NCBI GenBank assembly: GCA_031771865.1
Contig: JASISA010000042.1
Location: 1,357,501 to 1,421,500, forward strand
From: Nothophaeocryptopus gaeumannii
Taxonomy: Eukaryota; Ascomycota; Dothideomycetes; Mycosphaerellales; Mycosphaerellaceae
Reading direction: 5' to 3'
Length of the DNA stretch: 64,000 nucleotides
This document shows, one piece after another, positions 11,048 to 19,509 of the stretch. The position numbers and the translations under genes are program-made. Numbering within the stretch: position 1 is the stretch's first letter; each line of letters begins with the position of its first letter. The notes beneath the pieces were generated by a model, which had not been told where the DNA came from, searched no databases, and saw only the letters and a list, made by a program, of their open reading frames with translations.

Positions 11048-12085
11048 ATGTCTTCTTTCGCAGATCTCCCCAAATTCGACGACCTCAAAGACCCACGAAA
11101 GTACTGGCCAGCAAAGGCAGGAAGCAGAGATGAAGGCCTTGGCATGCTGCGCTACCTCACACCAGCTCACGTAGCGGACGTCGTCAAGTCAGAAGTGCGA
11201 ACTGGCGAGAGAGTATGCGTGAATTGGGACATGACCCGATTAGAGACTCCTGGCTTTAATCGCTTTCCGTGTAAGTCTCCGCATTCTGGAGTCTGCACGA
11301 GCTGTGTTGTTGATAGGAGAGAACCAGGCCAACACGAAATCGTCCCAATCCCCAACTACGAAGGCATAGCCTGGGACGACATTTGGCGTTTCAATCCCCA
11401 AGCCGGCTCGCAATGGGACGGTTTCCGACACTACGGCGCTGAACAAGCCGATGGCAAACGAGCCTGGTATGGAGGCACCACGGGTGACGAGATCAACAAC
11501 CTCGAATGTGATCGGATCGGGGTCGGCCACTGGGCCCAAGATGGAATCGCCGCCAGAGGTTTCCTCATCGACTATGTTTCGTATGCGGAGAAGAAGGGGA
11601 TGGAGGTCAATGGAATGAACGGCCATGCCATTCAGCTCGAAGAAGTGCTCGAGATCGCGAAGGAGAGCAACATCGAGTTCAAGCCGGGTGATATCTTCTT
11701 CCTCCGATGCGGATTCACGAAGACCTGGGAATCCCTCTCGATGGACCAGAAGAAACAATATCGTGCAGACACGCAGGTCCAGAAGCATAAGCATTCCGGC
11801 CTCATCCAAAGCGAGGCAGTGGCGCGGTTCATGTGGGATAACCACATCGTAGCCGTGGCCGGCGATGGTGTTAGTTTCGAGGTGCGGCCGAATAAGGATC
11901 ATGACTGGAGTATGCATCATATACTGTTGGCTGGCTGGGGTGTACCGATTGGCGAGATGTTTGATTTGGAGAGATTGGCAGAGCTGTGCAAGAAGCTCAA
12001 TCGGTGGACGTTCTTCGTGACTTCCAGTCCGTTGAATCACCCGAGGGGTGTGGCGAGCCCGCCGAATTGTATGGCGCTCTTCTGA
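11048..12085 (+). CDS. Putative cyclase-family (PF04199-type) metal-dependent hydrolase (326 aa)
   Basis: Exons 11048..11270 and 11328..12085, with a 57-bp intron. The earlier cag- and tag-like acceptors would create an immediate stop codon. The acceptor ccag at 11324-11327 restores the family sequence NRFPCQHEIVPI. The protein shows the fungal branch signatures LGMLRYLTP, FNPQAGSQWDGFRHY (position of the conserved metal-ligand histidine), RGFLIDYV, GDIFFLRCGF and HHILLAGWGVPIGEMFDLE. Bacterial relatives include kynurenine formamidase and isatin hydrolase; the fungal branch has no agreed substrate. Likely cytosolic. It is the divergent partner of the CmcJ/AsaB-like gene, suggesting a small oxidative plus hydrolytic pair. 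Unspliced reading through the intron is also open (345 codons) but inserts a cysteine-rich stretch foreign to the family. Confidence 0.85.
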   Translation: MSSFADLPKFDDLKDPRKYWPAKAGSRDEGLGMLRYLTPAHVADVVKSEVRTGERVCVNWDMTRLETPGFNRFPCKSPHSGVCTSCVVDRREPGQHEIVPIPNYEGIAWDDIWRFNPQAGSQWDGFRHYGAEQADGKRAWYGGTTGDEINNLECDRIGVGHWAQDGIAARGFLIDYVSYAEKKGMEVNGMNGHAIQLEEVLEIAKESNIEFKPGDIFFLRCGFTKTWESLSMDQKKQYRADTQVQKHKHSGLIQSEAVARFMWDNHIVAVAGDGVSFEVRPNKDHDWSMHHILLAGWGVPIGEMFDLERLAELCKKLNRWTFFVTSSPLNHPRGVASPPNCMALF

Positions 12086-13028
12086 GCATGCGCATGGTGG
12101 CGAGATAGCAGTGATAATCTCGGATCCAATACAACTTTGCGCCAATGATGCCAGGAGGGAGAATCTTGAAAGTGTTATAGGGCGACACGGCAGGCAGTCC
12201 CGTCTCAAGTTCACTCGGAAGCCAAGATCGACAAAAGTGGTGGAAGCTGCTTGGACTTTTGGCATGGAGAAATCTCCTCGTTCCTCCTCCAACCAATACT
12301 CTCGTCCTCCGTCGTGCATTACCTTGCGTAAACCCCATAAAGCAATACCGCTTTTGCAACTGATAAAGAACTCGTATAGAATCTTGCTACAGCCCCGACT
12401 GCTCAATCCAAGACGCAGATATGCAGAGAAACAGAGATAAGAAGCTGTAGTGCAGTGTTCTGCACAAGGCTCGATAGATATGTTCACTATGTCCATAGGC
12501 GAAGCTGTAGCTGTGCATTATATATCCTTCCGAATCCAGTCGTGTGCATATCCTCTGTGGCGGGGGTATCTGTTTTCAATATCTAGGTATCATCCAATCT
12601 TCACAATCCCGCTCAGAAGTTCCAGTCGTCTATACAAATATCTGTTTGGCTGGCATGCGTCGCTGGCATGCATTCGTATGGCTGCCTCGCAGCCTCTATT
12701 GTTCTGGTTCGTCTCGAGCCCGAAATCACGGTCGGATCATGACTTCCGTGGTACAGTATGCTGTTTCGGCAACACTGGCCATGGCTTTCGGCCCGAGTTT
12801 CAGAATGTCTCGGAAGGACATATGCATGCTTCCGCTGTCGACTATCCCCTTCGGCATCACCGTGGCTGTGTTCCAATGCCATGGTCGACTTGATCTCGAA
12901 GTCAACTCCGCACCCAAAGCTCCAGAACTCCTTGCTTCGTCCATGCATCCCAATGCAAACTATCCGTCACCCAATGCATTTGCTATATCCAAGCATGTTG
13001 TTGTTGATTATGTAAAGTGCTGATTCGA
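12086..13028. other. convergent intergenic region
   Basis: About 940 bp between the ends of the cyclase-family gene and the histidine kinase. Several frames of 75-160 codons occur on both strands but none has a recognisable domain, good start context or splice support. Nothing else seen. Confidence 0.4.
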
Positions 13029-15782
13029 TCAAGAACACGTCGTAGGAACCGACGATATGTCGGCATTGTGAGTCGCACAATACTCCAGAATCAGTCGTTG
13101 TAGGTCGTGAAGTTTGTAGGGCTTGGTCATGAATCCTTTCATGCCAACCTCTGCTGCGCGCTCCAACGCGCCATCCGTCACATCCGCGGTGACTGCAAGG
13201 ACGGTTGGCTTGAAAGCTTGCGGGAGCGATTCCATGCTGAGAATGCGTTCTGTAGCTTCGTAGCCATCCATGAGGGGCATCCAGAGATCCATGAGAACCA
13301 CGTCAACCTGGTCTTGACGTTTCCGCTCGACGGTCATTTGTCGTACCGCCTCGGCTCCATCGTGTGCTTCGTAGATGTTTTTGTAGCCAAATTTGGCAAG
13401 CATGCTCACGAGTAGCTTGCGATTGATCTTGTTATCTTCAGCAACCAGAAAGCTGAGTGGGCACTTCTTCGCCAAGTCGCGGTCGATCTCAGGATTGCCA
13501 ACAGATTTCCGGAATCGTGGTCTTGGGCGAGCGATTTCGATGTTGGGCACCCCTAGTGTGGGTGACCCAGATGCGGACGATGAGTCTGTGTCAGCATCAG
13601 GCACTGTCACGGCCACGACCTTGGACTTCGGAGAGGGCGGCGACTCAGGCATGGCTAGTTTGGGGGCATTCTTGTAGAACGCACCATCACCGACCACATG
13701 GTGAAATGCTCTCGAAAGTCCTCGTGGGCTTCCAGGTGCCGTCGGCAGTGGCTTAATGTGAGGGCTCTCTGTGTGAGAGACGGGTCCGGCGTTCCGCGGA
13801 AGAGGGGAGCTGAAAGGGGATCCAGCTCTGCTGATGGTCTCTCCAGCATGCAGTGGCACTTTGATCTCGAATTCAGTTCCGTGATCTGCTCCAGAGGTGA
13901 CCGCCTTTGTGCAATTGAGATCGCCACCCAGCTTTCGAGCAATGCCCTTCGCGACCATCAGCCCCAGACCAAGACCATCACTTGACCGAGTGATGGACCC
14001 ATTCTCTTGTGAGAATGGCTTGAACAGCCGAGGAAGAAAGGCTGCCGGTATCCCTGGTCCATTATCGGAGACTTTCATCGAGATGAATCGGCCTCGGTGG
14101 GTCGTTCTGGCATGCACAGTGATGCGGCCCTCGGTCTTGTTCGTGAATTTGAGTGCGTTGAGGAAAACGCAGGATATGAGTTTGCTGAAATCCTTCTCAT
14201 CGATGAACATGGTGGTCGGTACATTAGCATCGATGCTCCATTCGATAGTTTTCGAGCCGAGTTTGCCGTCTGAGCCCCTAGTCCGAACTTCGATCGTCTC
14301 GCCGCTCTGTGTCTCCTGCCCAATAGCCGAATCAGGCCTGCCTCCAACCTTGAGGCTTTCATTGATGACGTGCTGAAGAAGCTCACGAAGGCTTGTATGT
14401 CGTAGACCGGGTGCGATGATGCGACTCGAAGGGTTCATGGCGCTTGCTGCAAGGTCGGCATCGTCGGCAGTGGGTGCATCTGCTGGCGTTGCACCTATCT
14501 GCGAATGGTCCTGGATTTCTTGCGCTTCCTCCACACCCTGTTTGATGTCGGATTCGGAGCAGCGGGAACACGTGGATACCTTTGACAGTTTTGGTACTTT
14601 CGTCGGTGAATTCGAGCTAGCGTTGCTGGCACTCCTGGAAAACGCTTCATTGTGGCGCCGCTTGTTGGGCCGAGGTATTGGGAGGTTGCTTCCGGCAACC
14701 AGTATTTCAGGTCGTTTATCAGCTGTTGGTGAATAAGGAGAATTTGATTCGGCCGGATCATCGAGAAGGTTAGCTGGTGCTTCGGGAACACTCATGTCCA
14801 TGTCGTATGCGTGCACCACATTGTCAGCCGCCTCCACTGCTCTTCGTGAGCTGTCTTGCACGGTTTCAATGTTGTCTTTCAACTGCTCAAAGACTTTTCG
14901 TAATCTATTGTCTCCCTGCGTCTCCACGGCCTCCTGCACAGTCGCATACATGACATCTAGCATGCCGACGATGCCTTGCATTGGCGTCCTCAATTCATGC
15001 GATAGACTGCCCGCATACGGGCGGAGAGATTGTGCAACCGTGACGGCATCGTGGGGAATAACACGACTCTTCTCCGACTGCGCTGGTGGTGGTCGGATAA
15101 AGTTGGTACCTTCCAAAAACTTGGCGCAGATGGTGTCTTCTAAAGAATGCATGAGCATCTCGATGAAGGCCCAGGATAATTGACGATGAGCTGCACGCTC
15201 GACGGACCACATAGCACCGAAATGGCCAAAGCACTTTCCGTCGTCGAACAATGGAAGAGCAATGTATGCTTCGCACGGAGTCGGCAGTTGGTTGGGGTTG
15301 TTGGTGATGAAGTCGTTCAGCCTGTCGGGTATCAGGAATACCTTGTCGTGGCGCATGTAAGCACATGGACAGCCCCAAGCATGGAATTTGGTCGACTTGA
15401 CAGTGTTCTTGGAGCCGTCATTCGCCCAGTAGTGAAGAGCAGCGGCCATTATACAGGACCCTGGTTCGCCGATCGGCGGCATCTCCACGGCAGACTCCTG
15501 GTCGTCCACCAGCACTCGCTTCATCACAAAGCAGATGTCTGCACCCAGCAGCTTCGACAGGCCCTCCGTCACCAGTGCCCAGAAGTCATCGTTCGAGGCC
15601 TTTCGCAAGTCGCTCTTCAATCCGATCAGACCTTCCATTGCGTTGTTCTCCGCGGTGGCGTACAGCCGGTTGATCTCATCCTTGAAGCCTGCATCGCCAT
15701 GCTGCAACACACTTTGAGTGCCATGATGCGGAAAACATATAGACTGGCGTTCCATTGCTGGCCGCTCAGTGGCACCGCTCAT
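13029..15782 (-). CDS. Hybrid histidine kinase with GAF-like sensor, HisKA, HATPase and receiver (917 aa)
   Basis: Single exon on the minus strand. The first in-frame ATG is at 15782; the frame is open further upstream but only from a TTG. Domains in order: a GAF-like sensor at about residues 65-225; HisKA with SHELRTPMQG, phospho-acceptor H262; a long Ser/Pro-rich linker; an HATPase with N-box FLNALKFTN, G1 DNGPGIP, F-box LFKPFSQ and G2 GLGLGL (about 480-680); and a C-terminal receiver (about 790-910) with FLVAEDNKIN, the aspartate of VLMDLWMP and the lysine of MTKPY. All catalytic residues are present, so it should autophosphorylate and relay to a histidine phosphotransfer protein of the HOG-type phosphorelay. 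No transmembrane segment is seen, so it is probably cytosolic. Fungal kinase class is not assigned. It is convergent with the cyclase-family gene. Confidence 0.92.
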   Translation of the reverse strand: MSGATERPAMERQSICFPHHGTQSVLQHGDAGFKDEINRLYATAENNAMEGLIGLKSDLRKASNDDFWALVTEGLSKLLGADICFVMKRVLVDDQESAVEMPPIGEPGSCIMAAALHYWANDGSKNTVKSTKFHAWGCPCAYMRHDKVFLIPDRLNDFITNNPNQLPTPCEAYIALPLFDDGKCFGHFGAMWSVERAAHRQLSWAFIEMLMHSLEDTICAKFLEGTNFIRPPPAQSEKSRVIPHDAVTVAQSLRPYAGSLSHELRTPMQGIVGMLDVMYATVQEAVETQGDNRLRKVFEQLKDNIETVQDSSRRAVEAADNVVHAYDMDMSVPEAPANLLDDPAESNSPYSPTADKRPEILVAGSNLPIPRPNKRRHNEAFSRSASNASSNSPTKVPKLSKVSTCSRCSESDIKQGVEEAQEIQDHSQIGATPADAPTADDADLAASAMNPSSRIIAPGLRHTSLRELLQHVINESLKVGGRPDSAIGQETQSGETIEVRTRGSDGKLGSKTIEWSIDANVPTTMFIDEKDFSKLISCVFLNALKFTNKTEGRITVHARTTHRGRFISMKVSDNGPGIPAAFLPRLFKPFSQENGSITRSSDGLGLGLMVAKGIARKLGGDLNCTKAVTSGADHGTEFEIKVPLHAGETISRAGSPFSSPLPRNAGPVSHTESPHIKPLPTAPGSPRGLSRAFHHVVGDGAFYKNAPKLAMPESPPSPKSKVVAVTVPDADTDSSSASGSPTLGVPNIEIARPRPRFRKSVGNPEIDRDLAKKCPLSFLVAEDNKINRKLLVSMLAKFGYKNIYEAHDGAEAVRQMTVERKRQDQVDVVLMDLWMPLMDGYEATERILSMESLPQAFKPTVLAVTADVTDGALERAAEVGMKGFMTKPYKLHDLQRLILEYCATHNADISSVPTTCS

Positions 15783-17782
15783 TCCTAGCACTACAGTCCC
15801 GCGCCGCAAGCGAGAGCTGTCACAACCATCGGACGAGTTCCAAAAAAAAAAAGGCTCAACCAGGTCAGGACGGTAAGGCAAACACTCCAGCTGTCAGCAG
15901 GCCAAGATGCAGTCCTGGTGTGTCCAGTGGTACTCTCGCAGATGTACTGGCGAGACAGCGGTGTTGAATCTGATTACGCAGAGGTGAGGTCGGCGCCGCA
16001 AGGTACGAGACGAGACGAGACGAATTTCTGGCGGATCCAACAGTACGTTCAAGGTATCTGCGTCGGCAGCATGAGCATGATTACAGAAAGATCGGCGGTC
16101 ACGAACGGTGCGAGCTCGGGATTGCAGGCGTGTGTCCAGTTTTAGGCAAAGGTGGGTGAGACAAGCAGAGGAATTCGGGTCCCGTCGGCGGATTCTCCGA
16201 CTATGTCGTAGAAGCTGTTTGGTAGGCGGTGGTTGTCGACAAGACCAAGTCCCCGGTCAAAGACTCGCAGGGCCAGCAGCAAGCAACAATCGATCTTGCC
16301 AGTCAGTTGCAGCTCCTTGGTGCACGACCTCGCTCGGTCTGTCGATATGAGCGATGTCACGTCTACCAGTGCTCAGCGTTGGAAGGTACAGTACAGTGCA
16401 GTAGGCGGCGAGGGCGTCTGCGACGTTGCATCCAGGCGGCGAGGCGCTCGTTGGCGTTCTCTACTGCACGCCAGCCGCATCACCGGTGCCAAGCACGACG
16501 GTCCAGGCCCCTCTAGGCGTCGATCTCTTCCACGTCTAGTAGCGTCATTTTCCCTTTGATCCCTGCTAGTCGCGACAAGTGAACTGTGAACAAGTGAATG
16601 CCGGCCCCGACGGCTCTGTCTGTCTTCAGTCTCCAGTCGTCACGTGTCGTCTGTCTGTCCCGACTTCAATCCTGCACATCTTTCACAACCTCATGTTGTC
16701 CATCATCAACCCTCCCTCCGCCTACTCACACCAGAGGAGCAGATGAGGACCGTCGGTCAGTCGTTCCCGGGCTGACGTGGCTGCCGCAGGTCATGGTCCG
16801 ACTCCGCCGCTGACGAGCCCGACGCTTCATTCTCTCCGCGCATGGTTCTGTGGCGCCGAGTGCATCTCCCAGCCAGAAACTCAAAGCGGAACGCTGCTGA
16901 CTGCGCCTGCCCTTTCACAACCCTGTTGTCAAACATCCAGCGCTTGTTTCAACCGCCGTGTCTGGACGCTCAATCAAACCGGGGCCCCTCAAAGGTAAAT
17001 CATTGACCGATGCCCCAGGCGCTGCCGAGAGCCGACGGCAGAAAAGGAGGCTTCGGAGGACTTTCGGCGTTCGCCCTCACCACCAGACTGTTGGTGCAGT
17101 AGTGCTGGGGCTGGAGAGCTTGGGAGCACCCTCGCACGCACGCAAGCAAGCTGGACAGGTTTGCCTGGTCACCAGGTCTGGGAGCTGCACTAACACGATC
17201 ATCATCTCAGGGAGGCCCAGCAATTCCGGCCACAGCTGCCCGTCTCGGCATTCGGCCTCAGGCTTGCATCTTACACCATCTTATCAAGCTTTCCTCGCAG
17301 TGGAGGAACGCCGGCTCATTTCGAGCAATACAACCACGTCGCGTACAGCCTGTCAAGTCGTGGCACGACACGGTCACGCATATGTCGTCAGCAACACGAT
17401 GCACGCCTATCCTCTATAAGCTATGTTGAAGTCGAAAGCCATGTTATATGTTATCCGCTCCAGCGTCGTATTCGCAAGAGAAGGGAAACGATATCTGTGG
17501 GATCCGTGAGCCTGTTGGCCCGCCGCAGCAACTTTCATAGCGCAATCTATCTAGCATACAGTACCTCCGATTCTACTGCAATGGTAGGTGTCCGATGAGC
17601 CATACCGATCGGGTCGCTAGCATTAGGTCTCCTCTCCTGCCATCCCGAGCGTCGACAGTGCGAATGCTAGCTGAGACGCATTGATTGTCGATAATTGCCC
17701 CACACCGTCGCCAGCTCTTAACGTATAAGAAGAGCCTTTAGTAGCAATAGGAATTATCGATAACCCATTCGTCGGGGTCGCA
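15783..17782. other. 2 kb intergenic region upstream of the histidine kinase
   Basis: No gene found. Near 15840 lies a poly-A run and near 16006-16022 a short GAGAC tandem; many overlapping frames of 60-150 codons exist on the plus strand but look like chance. Base composition is ordinary host-like up to about 17.4 kb and unlike the RIPped DNA that follows at 17.97 kb. Confidence 0.4.
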
Positions 17783-17965
17783 ATGCTTTCCATGTCCAAA
17801 ATCGTAACAAGGACCCTTCTCGCTATTACATCTTTAGCCTCACCGGCGACGAATGTTTCCGCCGAATCGAGAACTTACTACTTTGCTTGGCATACAAAGT
17901 TGTGTGGATTGACTTCGGGACATTCGCCTTTACAATCGACATTGCAATCGTTTGTAACTCCGTGA
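17783..17965 (+). CDS. Small ORF with signal-peptide-like start at the transposon border (60 aa)
   Basis: ATG at 17783, stop at 17963-17965. The first roughly 27 residues are basic then hydrophobic and end in NVSA followed by ES, a plausible signal peptidase site (VSA). The remaining 33 residues (starting SRTYYFAWHTKL) contain one cysteine. TATAAG lies about 60 bp upstream (17720-17725). RIPped transposon DNA begins within a few bases of the stop, so the ORF may be the 5' part of a longer gene cut by an insertion. It could be a small secreted protein or a chance frame; no family is recognised. Confidence 0.35.
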   Translation: MLSMSKIVTRTLLAITSLASPATNVSAESRTYYFAWHTKLCGLTSGHSPLQSTLQSFVTP

Positions 17966-17967
17966 CT

Positions 17968-18503
17968 ACTATACTTTATGTAGTTGCTCTACTAGCGTTT
18001 AGTATAATGTAAGTATAGCTCGAAAACGCGCTAGTTACGTACTAGAGGTCGTTCACAATAGGTCCTTGCATTAGCTTACTAAAAGCAGACCGCCGTAAGG
18101 AGGATAAAGGCATATTTCATGAGCATAATGTTGCAATGTGAGGTAGGTAACGAGGAGGAGTGTAAAAGTAGAAGGTTAATAAGTTCTTTCGATACTACTA
18201 GCTTAGGTTCTTATAATTAACGATTTAGACCGGCTACCTATTATTACCGCTCTATTAAGTAGGTATACTCCGATATATCTATATAGACTATCTCTATTTA
18301 CGCACGTCCCGGGATAGGGTACAAGGTACTTGTTTTATATAGTACTAGGTACCTCGAGATATTACCCTCTACTAGGATATCTAGGTCGAAAGCATACTAG
18401 CCTACTATTATAGTTATAATAGTCTAAAAGTAAGTAGATAATGTCTATTCACAACTTCCTAACTAGGCAAAATCGGTATCGGAGCTTTGGCCGTGGACCT
18501 AGA
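17968..18503 (+). mobile_element. RIP-degraded Tc1/mariner-type element, left part
   Basis: The sequence becomes rich in TA and poor in CpA and TpG immediately after 17.97 kb. Its right end (about 18440-18503) can be read as MSIHNFLTRQ, then a basic SFGRGPR stretch resembling the linker between helix-turn-helix motifs of mariner transposases. It stops at 18503, where a Gypsy element with a CTAGA duplication begins. The right part continues at 25313. The left boundary and terminal inverted repeats were not identified. Confidence 0.5.
18499..18503. repeat. target-site duplication CTAGA, left copy
   Basis: CTAGA directly precedes the left LTR; the same five bases follow the right LTR at 25313-25317. 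This is the length expected for a Ty3/Gypsy integrase. Confidence 0.85.
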
Positions 18504-18870
18504 TGTTACGCACGGTATCTCGCTTGTCAGGTGACTCGCTTAATCACGTGGAATGGCTTCTTTGGAGAATGCGTCGGCAAGTGGAACGAAGTGAAGGAAG
18601 TCTTGGCTTATTCCAATCAGTGAGATTGTAACATGAGTTGAACACGATGATTGCTAGTCAACCATCGTTGCTATATACTTGGTGGTCTCGCTTGCTCTTG
18701 GCAGCGAGTTTGACCGTTCGACCAACTGACCGGTCGGGCGGTCTGTCGGTCGCCAAACTTCACGTGTTTGACCAGAGGTCCCAGACTGTGGTCAGACACG
18801 TGACTTCTGGCGTCACTCTTGCATGGTTCCATGTCCTTGATTCTGCGTCCTGCAGATTCGGTCCGTAACA
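18504..18870 (-). repeat. 3' LTR of the chromovirus (left)
   Basis: 367 bp, starting TGTTACG and ending CGTAACA on the plus strand (7-bp inverted ends). The polypurine tract abuts its right edge. It matches the right LTR and the solo LTR at 26186. Confidence 0.95.
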
Positions 18871-18885
18871 CCATCTCCCTCCTTT
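18871..18885 (-). other. polypurine tract for plus-strand priming
   Basis: On the minus strand AAAGGAGGGAGATGG runs up to the first base of the 3' LTR, the usual place and composition for the second-strand primer. Its far edge touches a TATAAA on the opposite strand (18885-18890). Confidence 0.8.
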
Positions 18886-18890
18886 ATAAA
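18885..18890 (+). promoter_or_regulatory. TATAAA upstream of the opposite-strand ORF
   Basis: TATAAA on the plus strand, 49 bp before the ATG at 18934 and 31 bp before the alternative ATG at 18916. It overlaps the edge of the polypurine tract. A promoter role for the antisense ORF is inference. Confidence 0.4.
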
Positions 18891-18933
18891 CTCGTCCCGA
18901 GTTTCCTTTGCCCGTATGTGCTTCCTATCCGCG

Positions 18934-19509
18934 ATGAGTGGGGAACCGCTAACTCGAAAGGAACGTCGTGAGCGCCAAGCTCTTTTAATCGAATCGGAGG
19001 GTCGCGAAATGCCGTCGCCGTGTTCGTCTTGCCGCACCGCGCGACTTCCTGAAGGGGAAGAACGTCCTCGCTGTGTTGTGGACGTGCGATTTGGGAGTTG
19101 TTCCGAATGCGTCCGAAAGGGTTACGCATCCTGTGACGTGACAGTCACCTGGACCGAGTGGGAGCGATTGCGCGCCCAGCGTCGTCAGTTGAAGCGCAAG
19201 CTAGACGAGGCAGAAGAGAAGGTTACAGAGGCGATGACGCATGTCCATCGTCTAAGGAAACAACTTCGTGTTGCCGAGGAGCGGGAGGAGAAGGCAACAA
19301 GTAAGGAGTTCGCAGAGCTTCAAAAGCTTTCCCCGAAGGAGACTGGAGTTCCTGTTGCCAACCCTGAGTTTATCCTGGAGCCCGAGGGAGAGTCCTCCGA
19401 GTTGGACAATGTCTTCCAACTTCCTCTGAATTCTTGGGCTGAATTCTCGTTATTGCCGGACGATCCCTTTTGGGTCCTTCCCACGGACAATCCTCGCGAC
19501 TCTAGTTGA
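18934..19509 (+). CDS. Antisense ORF in chromovirus: six-cysteine cluster plus coiled coil (191 aa)
   Basis: An intact ORF on the strand opposite to gag-pol, lying between the chromodomain and the 3' LTR and overlapping the last 60 bp of pol (converging ends). A second in-frame ATG at 18916 would add six residues. Cysteines fall at 30, 33, 47, 56, 59 and 67, i.e. C-x2-C-x13-C-x8-C-x2-C-x7-C. This is like a Zn2Cys6 cluster with a stretched first loop. Residues about 75-125 are a charged heptad-like coiled coil (from WERLRAQRRQ onward). The C-terminal third is acidic with bulky hydrophobics (EFSLLPDDPFWVLP), the composition of activation domains. The plan therefore resembles Gal4-type regulators. 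I recall similar unnamed Cys-rich coiled-coil proteins in fungal annotations, but know no assigned function. Unlike the element's gag and pol it has no frameshift. Confidence 0.7.
   Translation: MSGEPLTRKERRERQALLIESEGREMPSPCSSCRTARLPEGEERPRCVVDVRFGSCSECVRKGYASCDVTVTWTEWERLRAQRRQLKRKLDEAEEKVTEAMTHVHRLRKQLRVAEEREEKATSKEFAELQKLSPKETGVPVANPEFILEPEGESSELDNVFQLPLNSWAEFSLLPDDPFWVLPTDNPRDSS

Noticed and set aside
11271..11321. Earlier acceptors (11316, 11321) for the cyclase-family intron
   Set aside because: The acceptor at 11316 and the one at 11321 each create a stop at the join (TGA, TAA); the acceptor at 11327 keeps the frame and the family sequence.
1..12085. Calling the left island a secondary-metabolite cluster
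   Set aside because: No polyketide synthase, NRPS, terpene synthase or prenyltransferase is present; transporters, a regulator and two enzymes are not enough.
11240..12496. 418-codon minus-strand ORF
   Set aside because: Lies antisense to the cyclase-family gene; its residues show no domain and it owes its length to codon bias of the real gene.
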